From the NCBI GenBank assembly GCA_963556495.2, contig OY747702.1, positions 27,318,403 through 27,382,402 of the forward strand: a stretch of 64,000 nucleotides of DNA, written 5' to 3'. Both the position numbers and the translations under genes were made by a program. The notes beneath the pieces were generated by a model. It saw nothing but the letters and a program-made list of their open reading frames with translations, was not told the DNA's origin and made no database searches. This DNA comes from Valencia hispanica. Lineage: Eukaryota; Chordata; Actinopteri; Cyprinodontiformes; Valenciidae. Every line of letters starts with the position of its first letter. Positions within the stretch are counted from its first letter, which is position 1. Below, piece after piece: positions 38,390 to 50,261 of this stretch.

Positions 38390-38600
38390 CAAAAAGCTAC
38401 ACATCACGTCCTGATCTGAAGGAGTTTATGGATGGATGAAAAACAAAAAGCTGACAATCTGGAAAGGGTTAAGAAGCCATGCAACAAGTGATAAGCTTCT
38501 CAAGTGACCGACCTACCAAAATCACTCCCAAGATTTCAGCCATTGACGACTCATCCTGGAGGTCACAAAAAAACCCAAGACAGAACTCTGATTTAATGTT
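38390..38600 (+). mobile_element. Tc1-like transposase N-terminal relic
   Basis: The plus strand carries 'gaccgacctaccaaaatcac' followed by 'catcctggaggtcacaaaaa', corresponding to the Gly-Arg-Pro-x-Lys-Ile-Thr-Pro linker and the second DNA-binding helix of a common fish Tc1 transposase. Frames are broken and no ends are visible. Confidence 0.5.
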
Positions 38601-39109
38601 TCTTGTTACTGTTAAATCCTAATTTTATTGTAACTATAGAGAAGTTTTAAACTGCCTTTCTGTCATGATCAATCATTAATTATTTAGAGCAGCACCAAAA
38701 GCAACGTCACCCCCTAATGGAAAAAGCAGTCCGTGTTACACAGCTCTGTGACTCAACAGGATTTCACTCATTTTCAAAGCATTATTACAGAGTTTACATT
38801 TTCAACTCTCTAAAGCATCTTATATAAGTGTTTACCATGATTTGCATTAGTGTGGTAAACAGCAGTCCCTATTTTTAGTATTCCCTGTAGAGTAAGTAGA
38901 CTTTCATTACTCTTTCTTACTTTCTTAGACATTATTTTAAACACCTCAAAGGATACTGAAAATAGCTAATCTCAGTCTTCTTCCTTAAACCACAGTTTCC
39001 ACACCCAAAAGTGTTGATGTCAACACAAATCAAGCTGAAAATGGTCCGATTCCTGTCACCAGTTGATTTCTCCACGCTTCTCTACAAATAGACTTAGATT
39101 TATTTAGCT

Positions 39110-39344
39110 ATCACCAACTTACAGTAACTGGTTAAGCCTAAACATTTTGAATTTGAATGTCATGTCTTGGTCAAAAATAACGCTGAGTTTATTTACATTA
39201 TTATTGGATGCCAATTTAATACCATCCAGAAGAAGTAATTGACTAAGCAATTTCTTGTTTAGAGCTTCTGGTTCACAAAATTTCAAATAATATTTCAATA
39301 GAAGGCTACATTTAGTTGTTTTTTTTATTTTGAGGAACAATAAA
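39110..39344 (-). mobile_element. LINE reverse-transcriptase fragment
   Basis: The minus-strand frame includes 'LLLDGIKLASNNNVNKLSVI' followed by 'FDQDMTFK', which matches the segment after the YADD core of fish L2/CR1-type reverse transcriptases, where 'LGVIFDQDLSF' is typical. Only about 70 codons survive, the catalytic motifs are absent, and the element is severely truncated. Confidence 0.65.
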
Positions 39345-39818
39345 GCAGAATCCAGTTAGTAGAGCATTAAGGCAATTACACCGACTGCAGCGGTCGAACT
39401 GAAACTTGTGAAAGGTTTGATAATATAATCTGCTGGTCCGCCCCCTCACATAATGGTTTCCCTTGATTTACCTCAGATTTCACAGCTCTAACCTGCAATT
39501 AAATGTGTCAGCACATTAAAAGGTGGGGGGAAAGAACCTAATTCGTGATAGAGAAACCAGGAGGGGAAGGAAGTAGTGGGTACCTGAGAACAGCGTTAAG
39601 AAATGGGGGAAATGGGATAGGTTAGTCAGGAAGAGGGGGAAATTGTGAGAGGAAATACTTTGAGAAAAAGAATTGAGCTGGGAGGAGAAGCAACCCACAA
39701 AAAGGCAAACCACAAGACGGAGAAGGAAGGAGGTGGACAAAGGAGAGAAGGATGTGGAGAGTGGGAGGTTTAGAGTGTCCCTCAGTGTGTCTGCTTATTT
39801 CTCTCATTCTGCTGCTCC

Positions 39819-39848
39819 TGATGATGATGATGATGATGATGATGATGA
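39819..39848. repeat. (TGA)10 microsatellite
   Basis: Ten perfect TGA trinucleotides in intronic DNA. Probably polymorphic. Confidence 0.95.
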
Positions 39849-41199
39849 GTCACTTGTTAAGTTGGTTACATAACAGACCACACTATCCTCCTTCCTCTTC
39901 ACTAAGCAGGTTAACACTTTTATATCAGCTGGCCATAATGCCTGACAAGCCCTACACTCTCGATTAGGGCCATGTCCCTAAAACTAAGGCTGGGTCCTCC
40001 AAGGTGAGCGAACTCAGCAGGGGTGGGGGTTCTCCATAAAGCCAACCAGCTCTTACCTCAGGTTCTGCTTTCTTGTCAGAGAGCTGCAGCATCCCTCCCA
40101 CTGTTAGGAAAATGATATGCATCATTGTGAATATCGGCAGGGTTATATAAGAGGCGTATTTAGGATGGAGATAGAAAAGCTAAAACAAAATCGATATAAG
40201 ATTATGCTTCACTTTTACAGCAGAATTGCTCTTTACATTTAGCACAAACTATTTTCATTTATCAAAAATGAACTTTTCATCCGATATGGAAGGAATTTCT
40301 GAATTTGCATTTTTCTCTTTAAAGGGACTTCTAGTTTCTAATGTCACTTGTATTTATATCAGGGGAATTTAGATTGTAACAAAAATAATTTCTACAAGGG
40401 ACTTTTATTTTCTGATGAGGCATGTTTGCCAGCTCAGTTTTCCAGTTCTTACTCAGAATGAAAGAGAACAGTCACCCAGTTTAAGTCACCATAAATATTA
40501 GAATTAGATGCGTAAAATTAACATGTTTTTTGACTGTGTTCTTACAGCATTTTTTAAATAGAAAACAGAAAAAATTTAATGTATCTTTAAAAGAGAAAAC
40601 TCCAAGCTGTTCATTAAATGTACCAATTTTAGGTAGGTAATATACCAGTTACATTTAAAAAGAAATATTAGTTATTTATGGATTTATTTAATTTATTTAC
40701 TATCTAACCTGGTTCAGTCCTCAGAGAGGTTAGATGTTTTAGATTTGCTGCATCAGCACAATTTATTTTGGTTAATTGGCTGATTAGCAGGCCTGTGTGG
40801 ACCTCAAAGAGCCCCAGAGATAATTCATTCATTTTTATCATGCGTGTTGGAGCAGGGAGAGACACCCCACATGCATCTTGAACCGTTATAGTCAAACTTC
40901 AGGTTCAGTACAAAAGTGACTGACTGATTAAAACATTGTTACAACCAGATCCTATCCCTTGACTCGTGCAAGCCAAGTTGCTACTTTGGACCCCAAGAAA
41001 GCAGGGGGAATGAGTCTACTCCTAAACCTGTTCTAATAGTTTCTAATGGAAAATTTGAAATCAATTAAAATTATTTTAAATTAAAATGCAATTTGAAAGA
41101 CTTGAAATAATTAAGAATAAATATAGTAGTTATGAAAGAAAATTCTTTGTAGGTTTTATTGTACTAGTAATTTCACAATTTAATGCAACTTGTTTGATC

Positions 41200-41600
41200 G
41201 TGTATGGTGTCTATTTCTGATTATCTAAAACCTTTGGAAAATATTCTGTGGACTGATGAAATAAAGTTTTTTGGTTTTTTTTGAAGTTGTGTGTCCCTTT
41301 ACATCAGGCATTCAACTAACAGCATTTCAGTGGTGGTAGTGTGATGGTCTGGGCCTGCTTGGCTGCTTTAAGACCTGTAGGACTTTACTGTAATTGATGG
41401 AACCATAAAATCTGCTCTCTAGCAGGAAATCCTGAAGGAAAATAATCGGCCTTTAGTTTTTGATTCAACGCACATCACCAAGTCTGCATACTGGCTAAAA
41501 ATATTAATTTAAATTTAAGGTCACTTTGTCAAAGTTGAACTTAAGTCCAATGAAAATGCCTTGCAATTACTTTTAACTGACTAAACTTGCTCAAAAACCC
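41200..41600 (+). mobile_element. Tc1-like transposase relic
   Basis: Plus-strand text translates to 'ILWTDEIKFF', the first catalytic Asp region of Tc1 transposases, and further on to a Ser-Gly-Gly-Gly-Ser-Val-Met-Val-Trp-Ala segment equivalent to HGGGSVMVWG. Later frames are broken by stops. No terminal repeats were found. Confidence 0.6.
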
Positions 41601-42539
41601 TCCATTGTGGAAGAAGTGTGAGCCAAAATTCCCCTACATTGATGTCAAAGAGTCATAGCGTATTATCACACAGACATTCATAGAAAGTATCTGCATTACA
41701 CCTCACAAACCACTTATCAGCCCTTAAAACCTTAACGTAAAACCACAAAGAGGCTTCAGTCATCTTTGATTTCTCTCAACATTCAGTGTCACTCCACCCC
41801 CCTAGCTTTTCATCATGTTCTCTCCACCAAGAGACAGCGGTTATAGTCTGAATCATGTTATGGCTTTTCGTTTCCCTTATTGGCCCTGACGAAATGTCTG
41901 TGACAATCTCCATTCAAAACACCACTGGATTACACTAATCCAATGGTGTTTTGACTGAAGCAGGGTGTGTCTTTTTAGATGGGTTTTACTACTCCCTGTG
42001 ACTTTATTAGAGCTCAAAATGATGCTCATTTTCTATAGCAGATGAGTACTGTAGCTTAAAGAGCAACTCACCCCCCTACCAGAGTCTTACTCCACCTACA
42101 TTTCCGGTTTGAAAAATGCGGCAAAAGGAGGCGTTGCCTGGCTGACAGAGGGATGCATGGTGGGAGGTGGCTGGGTGGCGTCAACACTTCTTGCTATTCC
42201 AACTCGCTATGGAGGCGTGGCCAAGACTCTGCTTGTTCACACAGCGGCAGGATGGCTGTCACCCGGTCGACATCAGCCATCCACGCAGAGCGAATAGCAA
42301 TGCACGATTCAAATTGAATAACAGTGTAGAGTTTTAACCTGAAAAGTGCACCACACTGACTACTAAAATGTACTAAAATACAAAAAATAATGACCTGATA
42401 TGTAGACAGCGCTATTAGACACTCATGTATACATTTTTTCAGCAAACAAAGTTGATTTGGGGGTTAGTTGCTCTTTAATTTGAAGTACTCACCTTAAGCT
42501 CATCAACAGATGAGCCATAAAAATTTAGTATGGGATGCT

Positions 42540-42780
42540 AATTCAGACACAATTTTACTGTTGTAACAGCTAGTCCTGTGGCTAAACAGGCCCTGTTCCT
42601 GCAGAAGAAATGCATCCCCACAGCATGATGCTGCTGCAACCATGTTTCACCATGGGTAAGGGTGTCTTCTAGACGATAAGATTTGTTATTTTTGCTCAAG
42701 ACTTTTTCATACCCAACCATGCATCACTTTCTATGCACCAGGTGGACATTTGGTGCCTGTTTGATACCTGATGTTTTAAA
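42540..42780 (-). mobile_element. Tc1-like transposon relic
   Basis: 'gcatccccacagcatgatgc' followed by 'caaccatgtttcaccatggg' is the reverse complement of a transposase stretch encoding the Lys-His-Gly-Gly-Gly-Ser-Ile-Met-Leu-Trp-Gly region. Only a few dozen codons remain. Confidence 0.55.
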
Positions 42781-43136
42781 GGTGTCATTCACTGAGAAAC
42801 CGTGTAATACTTGTTTTTTGTGAAACATAATTGGTCACTCTGAGCTGCATATGCATGCTGCACGTGAACATTTTCTCCAACCCCCATTTGCCTGCATTAG
42901 CCACAGAGAGAAAACAGACGGCGAAACGAGCGAGTCAGAAAAAACCAGTTCCTTCTACGTTACAGGGAAAATTAGTATTCATGGTTTTGCCTACCTTGGC
43001 TTGCGACCGTCCACGGGAAGGCTGATTTTGCAGCCTGGAGAGAGCAGAGCATGTCTCTGTCAGTAGAAGCTGAAGCTAATTGTTAACAACAAAACTAACT
43101 GTTAGCAACGAAGGTAACTGTTAGCAACTCCACAGC

Positions 43137-43260
43137 ATGGCAGAACAAGGGCGGGCTTGGTTTATTTTTGGACATAGCACATCAGTGTTGCATTTTTTAC
43201 CCAAGAAAGAGGAGCTGAGCAAGAAAATGTTGGAATTTGTCTTGGAACACCGCCAACAAA
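43137..43260 (+). pseudogene. Decayed THAP-like first exon
   Basis: An ATG at 43137 opens 41 codons that end at a perfect donor, AAA|GTAAGT. The peptide contains FGHSTSVLHFLPKKEELSKK followed by MLEFVLEHRQQ. This has the spacing of the start of a THAP zinc-binding domain (C-x4-C, then a HxxPK...ELxxKW signature). The two expected zinc cysteines are Trp 8 and His 13, and the usual Trp of the KKW motif is Met 31. THAP domains occur in P-element-like transposases and in host genes. No following exon was found, so this is likely a dead remnant of a repeat. Confidence 0.4.
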
Positions 43261-44263
43261 GTAAGTTAAGTTAATTATTTGTTTGAAGGCTATGGCGCGG
43301 TATTGGGGACAAAATTAAGACTAGTTTCCTGCCGCAGGAGGCAATTTCTATTTCGAAGCCAGCACCTGATCTGACTATTAATAGGCCGGCATCAGTGACT
43401 GAGAGCCTGGTGCTGGCAACTGAGAAGAAGACCACTCACTTGTGTTAGCACTGGAGAGGCTAACGACAAGCATGCCTAGGCTGGCCACCTACTGGATTGC
43501 CTACTCCCTCAGCTGTCCATTAGCATGGAGAGGCTGGTGAATAGCATGCCAAAGCCCGTCTTCTTCCGATATAGCCTCTTACCGCCCAGAGAAGGCAGCA
43601 TAACAGTCGCATTGCTGTTAGCCAATCAGAGGCGATACGTTTGCAATGATAATGAGTTAGACCCGTGATCCTGACGTGTCCCTACACCCACTCCTCCGAA
43701 AAACTGCAACCTCCTGAAACAGGAGCAAGAGAGCATTTATTCCATATAAAACGGCTCACAAGGTATTCATTCATAATGGAGACTGTTAAAATTTTCTAGG
43801 AGTTGCTTAGTTATTTTGTTTTTAATCCTCCATATTTGATAACAGGCAAATAACCCAAATGGGTCAGAATCAAAATAAATAAAACAGGGTGTGATACAAG
43901 GTTTTCAGAAAAAAAAAAATAATTTAAATTATATCTGAAATTGGAGCATTTTTATGGTTATTTATCTTTGCAATCCATGACAATACTTACTACAAAGAAA
44001 AAAAAATTAATACCACATAGTTTTGATATGTGGACATGGGATGGTTTGTTTTTAGGGGTTCCAAATGGAGTTTGGGATGAAATGGTAATGCGTAGCCATG
44101 AATGGGCGTACGAATTGACCTGGAGTAACTTTGACTTTAAGAATTGTTACGTTTTTGTAAGTAATGGTTACTGCACATTCATTAATGTGTGTTTCTGTAA
44201 TAGCACAGCTTACGACAACGTAGTTCATGTGTTTTTATTCTCTCCTACAGCTCCTTAGAAATA

Positions 44264-45828
44264 CAGGTGAAACTCAAAAAACTAGAATATTGTGCAAAAG
44301 TTAATCTATTTCAGTAATTCAACTTAAAAGGTGAAACTAATATATTATATAGACATGCAAAGCGATTTATTTCAAGCCTTTTATTTGTTATGATTTTGAT
44401 GATTATGGCTTGCAGCTTAAGACAACCCCAAATTCTAAATCTCAGAAAATTTGAATATTGGGAAAAAGTTCAATATTTTAGGCTAAAAGTGTCTTACTCT
44501 AATCAGCTAATTAATCCAAAACACCTACAAAGGGTTCCTGAGTCTTTAAATGGTCTCTCAGTCTGTTTCAGTAGGAATCACAATCATGGGGAAGACTGCT
44601 GACCTGACAGTTATGCAGAAACCCATCATTGACACCCTCGATAAGGAGGGAAAGCCTCAAAAGGTAATTGCAAAAGAAGTTGGATGTTCCCAAAGTGCTG
44701 TATCAAAGCATGTAATAGAAAGTTATGTGGAAGGGAAAAGTGTGGAAGAAAAAGGTGCACAAGCAGCAGGGATGACTGAAGCCTGGAGAGGATTGTCAGG
44801 AAAAGGCCATTCAAAAGTGTTGGGGACCTTCACAAGGAGCGGACTGAGGCTGGAGTTAGTGCATCAAGAGCCACCACACACAGACAGATCCTAGACATAG
44901 GCTTCAAATGTCGTATTCCTCTTGTCAAGCCGCTCCTGAACAACAATCAATGTCAGAAGCGTCTTACATGGGAAAAAGGTAGAAAAAAAGAACTGCTAAT
45001 TTTCCATCTCATTTGGAAACCAAGGTCCCGGAGTCTGGAGGAAGAATGGAGAAGCACACAATCCAAGATGCTTGAAGTCCAGTGTGAAGTTTCCACAGTC
45101 TGTGTTGATTTGGGGAGCCATGTCATCTGCTGGTGTTGGTCCACTGTGCTTTATTAAGTCCAGAGTCAATGCAGCCATCTACCAGCACATTTTGGAGGAC
45201 TTCATGCTTCTTTCCGCAGAAGAGCTTTATGGAGATGCTGACTTCATTCTCCATCAGGACTTGGCATCTGTCCCCACTGCCAAAAGTACCAAAACCTGGT
45301 TCATTGACCATGGGATTACTGTGCTTGATTGGCCAGGAAACTCGCCTGACCCCATAGAGAATCTATGGAGCATTGCCAAGAGAAAGATGAGAGACATGAG
45401 AACGAACAATGCAGAGTAGCTGAAAGCTGCTATTGAAGCATCATGGTTTTCCATAACACCTCAGCAGAGCCACAGGCTGATAGCATCCATGCCACAGCAC
45501 ATTGAGGCAGTAATAGATACAAAAGTGTCCCAAATCAGGTACTGAATACATATGCATGATTATACTTCTCAGAGGTCCCACATTTCTCTATTTAAAATGC
45601 TTGTTTTATTGATTTCATGTAATATTCAAATTTTCTGAGATTTAGAATTTATGGTTTTCAGAAGCTGTAAGCCGTAATCATCAAAATGATCAATATAAAA
45701 TAAAGGCTTGAAATATCTTGCTTTGCATGTAATGAGTTTATATCATATATTAGTTTCACCTTTTAAGTTGAATTACTGAAATAAATGAACTTTTGCATGA
45801 TATTCTAATTTTTTTCGAATTTCACCTG
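44264..45828 (+). mobile_element. Full-length Tc1-like transposon with intact ends
   Basis: Both ends begin with 'caggtgaaa' next to a TA dinucleotide (44262-44263 and 45829-45830), the Tc1/mariner target site. The inverted repeats run about 200 bp. Matching inner blocks are 'ttcagtaattcaacttaaaa', 'ttgatgattatggcttgcag' and 'aaattctaaatctcagaaaa'. The length of 1565 bp equals that of full elements. The transposase inside is broken, but the ends could still serve as substrate if a related transposase were present. Confidence 0.92.
44586..45545 (+). pseudogene. Tc1-like transposase pseudogene
   Basis: The N-terminus starts at an ATG (MGKTADLTVMQKPIIDTLDK) and has the helix-turn-helix 'KEVGCSQSAVSKHV'. 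The second catalytic Asp lies in 'FILHQDLASVPTAKS', where relatives have QHDxAxxHxA. The acidic residue of the last motif is intact in 'NSPDPIENLWSIAKRKM'. The first Asp motif, expected around 45000 just before 'LIWGAMSSAGVGPL', is destroyed: the sequence there reads 'gaactgctaattttc' in place of an Asp-Glu-Ser codon set, with small deletions and stops nearby. The reading frame is also shifted at about 44770-44900. It ends at a TGA at 45543-45545. It cannot be catalytically active. Confidence 0.85.
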
Positions 45829-47339
45829 TAGTTTCTGCGTTCAGTTTGAGTGGGCAGTCTGGTTCCTGTTTTTAGTTTAAAATCTTTTAGTTTTTTTTCT
45901 ACTTCATGTAAACAGGTAAATGTCATAGAGACACAAGGTCTTATTTTCAAGAGCAAACAGTTTCAACTGTCACACACAAGTTAACGATATGTTAATACAG
46001 GCTATAGTGAGTACAAACTATGAAACAAATTAACAGAAAATAAAAAGAAAGATGGTGAAAATGAGGATCAGCCATGAAGTTATGCTTTCTCCATTAAGGC
46101 TTATAGTTTTGATGCCTTTGTTTTTGTTCTCACAAGATGTGCAGATTGTGCAGCATCAACACCTATAGGAAAAATATAAAATCCTCTGATTAAACATTTA
46201 AATATTTTACATTTAAACTCTTAATAAACTTGAGGACATTTAGAGACATTACGTTCTCAAGATATAAGACTTTAAACAAAGTATTGGTACAGTATTATTC
46301 ACTTATTAGAACATCATATATCTTAATGAGAGTTTGCCATTATTAGGAAAAGCCAAAGACAAAAGGATCCTCTGTTCAACTTAAGTACTCATACAACTCC
46401 TTGAACAAATTCACATCTCTACTAGTCTATCCTGGTGAGACACCCTCACAAAGATTTATTATTTCAGCTGATAGGAGCGGAGTGTTCAGCAAATGCAAAA
46501 CAGCTTTGATTTCCCTCTGCTGAAGTGGAACGCAGTGTTATTTGAAGCAGAGTTCTAGAGATGATGGTGACATTAGTTACAGAAATAAACGTACTAAAGT
46601 ACTGTTTTTTATTATTTGTGTGTCTCATTCAGACAGACAGCTGAAGCTTAAAAATAGCTACTTTAACCTTACCATTGCATCCTTTTAATTTAAAGTGATT
46701 TACAACTTAAAATAAATCAGTGGTCCAATGGATAAATTGTTTAACACTTTTATTTCTCTTAAAATTAAGGAGAAAATACAGATATTTATGTCATTTAATG
46801 AAGAATTAAGCGATCATTGTTAAAGCTCAATGTATCTGGTCTGATACACTTGTACAAAGGCTGGGTCAGATTAATTTAATGGTCAAATTAATTATACTTA
46901 TATAACTGTTCATGTCAGTCTTGTTAAATCAATGACAGGTATTTAATAAACAAAACGTATTCGATTAAACCTAGAAGAACATGTTTTGCTTCTTTTAACA
47001 AGTAAATTGAAGCCAGTTCAACCAACTAGTTAAAAACCAACAATAAGAAAATACATAGCCAAACAGATGATCTTGACCCAACTGAATTTGCTACATTAAT
47101 CATGTACATAATTAGGGTCTAGTTAGTGTTATCTCCACAGACAGTATCCAAGAGATCATTTAACAAGCCTTAACTTCATATATAGTTACTGCCAGACATT
47201 TTCACAAACTCATCTTCTATGTGAAGGCATTGTTAACATTTCTGGGGGGCATTTAGTTACTCATTTGATCTCCCAGGGAGAAATAATGATGCTACATACA
47301 ACTTCTGCTCAAAGTTTCATTAGAATTGATTTCTGTGCT

Positions 47340-47830
47340 CTCCCGTGAGCTTAAGAAACCAGTTTTGATATGTGTTTGCAATCATTGTCTTTCAAGAACA
47401 TCCAAACTGTTAAGGTTTTAGCCATCTCCCTATTGATTTGAGGTGAAGTTAAAAAGTTTGGAGGTAGTCCTCCTCCTCCTTCCTCCTCTTCCTCCTCCTC
47501 CTGCTCCTCATTATTCCATCCACTGGCAGCACAAGAGCCCTCAGGTATAATGCTCCCACCACTATGCTTTACATTCTGAATAGTCAATCTAAGTTTGAAA
47601 GCCTCACCTGAACATACTTCTCTTTATTTTGGTCAAATAGCTTCATCTTTGTCTTTTCTGGCCATCAATGTTTTCTCCAGAAGGCGTTTGACTAATCTGT
47701 GTGGTTGATTTAGGTTGAGCTTAAACAAGTGGATTTTGGATAATGTGCTATTTTTTGTGAACCCCCTCTCAAAATATATGGTAAATCCGATTGTAAACCA
47801 GCTTCCAGTGAAACTGATGTTTCAGCATCT
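47340..47830 (-). mobile_element. Tc1-like transposon relic with CCT-rich insert
   Basis: Blocks such as 'ataatgctcccaccactatg' and 'tttggtcaaatagcttcatc' are reverse complements of Tc1-family transposase sequence (GGGSIM and the Asp-Glu-x-Lys region). A CCT-rich simple stretch at 47468-47506 lies nearby. No ends are visible. Confidence 0.45.
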
Positions 47831-47947
47831 CCCAGTTTATATTAAGTTGCATCTATCTTATTGCACAAGTCTTAAGTTGTGAAGGAATTGGGAGGCAGGA
47901 ACAAAACTGTTGGGCGGTGACGTTGTGCAGGTTGTTGGTCTTGTTAA

Positions 47948-48236
47948 AGCAACACTATGTAAGTTTTGCTCTCGAGGTCCCCCTACAGTTGGGAAAAAGT
48001 TATTGTTTTCTACTACTGTAGTAAAATTTGTTATGGTTACACCAGGGGATTCACATGCATTGACAAGCGATACCCTCTAATGTTACAGATTTTCACGTCT
48101 TGGGCAGCCTTGTGTCAAATGTCTTCGTCCCAGGTACATTTTCTATATTTCAGCATGTCATATGTACAGCGGCGTAGAGCTGTCAGCCATATAATAAAGA
48201 AATTAGACCGTGAAACTATCAAACTATCACGTTAAA
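47948..48236 (+). mobile_element. MITE-like element, 5' portion (copy A)
   Basis: It starts after TTAA (47944-47947) with 'agcaacactatgtaagtttt' and matches copy B from 51620 for about 220 bp, then continues into 'ggcgtagagctgtcagccat', which copy B has only after its hAT insertion. It stops being similar soon after 'atcacgttaaag', so the 3' part is missing. It encodes no protein. It acts as an empty-site reference for the hAT insertion in copy B. Confidence 0.8.
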
Positions 48237-48529
48237 GACAAGCAGCTAGCTCTTACCGCCTGTTCCTCCGTCTCTTTTGATAACATGAAAATATCCTTGA
48301 AAATCATTTTTGGCAGTAACGTCTATCCAGCACAAGTGGGCGACTCCACCTTCTTTACCAAATACACAGGCAAGCTTGAACGGAGTTCAAGCTCAGAACA
48401 AGGGCCAAGAACAGCTGCAGGGACTTATCCACGTGACAAATACGGCAGAAGAACTAAATATGCCAAAGCATTTATCACTGGGCAAAAGACTGTCCTAATA
48501 AAAGAGAACATGTGAAGCTAACAAATGTT

Positions 48530-50261
48530 GAACGATCATGCTCAGACAAGAGTGGTGATGAAAGCATTGCAATCCTGATGGATACTGTAAAAAACTGAAA
48601 TATACATCCAATACAATAAACCCAAACCTGCAGTGGTTTTACCCATGGCTTCAACATATATTGAAACTGTAGCTGTAAACCTGCTTGAGCCAGGACTCTG
48701 GTAACTACATGCCATTGACCATTTCACAAGGTTAAGTGCAGGGAGTCTGGACCTGATCAGTTTTTGAGCACTGGACTTAGCTCCTGGGTCTTGGTCTTTG
48801 TGCGCTTTGGAGTATTTTGGTCGGGCGTGTGACCGCGGTCGATCACCACAAAAAGACCCAGGAGTTAGTGAAGCACTTTAGTCACTGCTGGATAAGCATC
48901 GATGGACTGCCATGTAGATTATTCAGTAACAATGGAGGTGAATTTAATAATGAAGAAATCAGAGATATGGCTGAATATTTCAACATTTAGGTTAAAACCG
49001 CTGCAGGATACAGTCCATGGAGCTATGGCCTCCTGGAAAGACACAATCAAATCCTAGCTGAAATTTTACTTAAAGTAAGAGAGACAACAAATGCAACTGG
49101 AAAATGGCTTTGGACTGGGCTTTGATGGCAAAGAACGTCATGCACAAAGTACACGGCTACAGGGCATATCAGCTTGTCTTTGGACAAAACCCAAACCTGC
49201 CTTCAGTCCTCATTGATAGACCTCCAGCACTGGAAATTGATGTCAGTGCATGAATGATTTAGCACACTGCAACACTGCATACCATGAGAAAAGCCTTTGC
49301 GGAGGCTGAATGCTCAGATAGGATTCGAAGAGCCCTTTGCAAACAGCTGCGGCCCACTGATGAAAAATATGAAACAGGAGACAAAGTCTGTTACAAAAGA
49401 ACTGACTGCCATGAATGGAAAGGTCTAGGTGTGGTTATTGGCCAAGATGGTGTAGTAATATTTATCAGGCATGATGGAACATATGTCAGAGTACACCAGT
49501 CTAAGCTAAGAAAAGTAAATGAAGCACAGTAGAAACTGGAATAAGCTGAAAGAGAAGATACAGATAATACAGATGAAAATCTTTTCAAGACACCAGCAGC
49601 AGTACTTGATAAGGAACACAACCACTTTGAAAGTCAACATAAGCAGATGGTATCAACAAGCGATGAACCGCATGGTGCTGCAGAAAACAGCAACTCCTCC
49701 TGTGATTCAGTACAACCTGGAGAGGATGATCTCCCACTGACACACTCAACAACACCCAGTGAAGGACTGAAGCTGGACAAGTAGTTAAATACACAGACAA
49801 GGTGTCAGGTCAAAAATATAGAGGAAAAATTACCAGCCGAGAAGGAAAGGCCAGTGGGAAGCACAGAAACTGGTACAACCTAGAATACAGTGAGCCAGAG
49901 GAAATTGCTGGATCCACAGGGTCAGTTGATATGGGACTAGTGAACAACCTTGAAGTGGATGAAAATGTAAAGTCATACACTGACAACAAAAGAGATGAAG
50001 TATTGGTGATGAATGAGGATATTTTCTTACATGCCAAACAAACTGAACTTGACAACTGGAAAAGAAACAATGTACTTGAAGAGGAGAAAGATGAAGGTGA
50101 AAAATGCATATCAACGAGGTGGGTGTGCATACTCAAGAAGACACAAGTGGGCATTGAAGCCAAACACTGGTTGTAAGTGGCTTTGAGGAAATAAACACTG
50201 AAGAACTTCTCAAAGACTCACCCACTTGTTCTGGAATAAGCCTGACCTCATCCCAACAGTA
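48530..50261 (+). pseudogene. Ty1/copia-type retrotransposon pol remnant
   Basis: Plus-strand frames, once frameshifts are allowed for, give integrase then the start of reverse transcriptase. This is the copia order. Integrase pieces: 'LHAIDHFTRLSAG' near 48700-48735 (first Asp), 'SNNGGEFNNEEIRDMAEYFN' near 48925 (second Asp position changed to Asn in this reading), 'LLERHNQILAEILLKV' near 49030 (catalytic Glu), 'YQLVFGQNPNLPS' near 49170, and the C-terminal 'GDKVCYKRTDCHEWKGLG' at about 49380-49430. The reverse transcriptase begins at about 50110 with 'STRWVCILKK', then a degraded KARLVARGFEE-like stretch and 'LLKDSPTC', and breaks off near 50261 where a LINE begins. No LTRs, gag or RNase H were found. 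Confidence 0.7.

Noticed and set aside
39516..39873. Several 61-74 codon frames in a purine-rich stretch
   Set aside because: Open on both strands because of biased composition and the TGA repeat; no domain.
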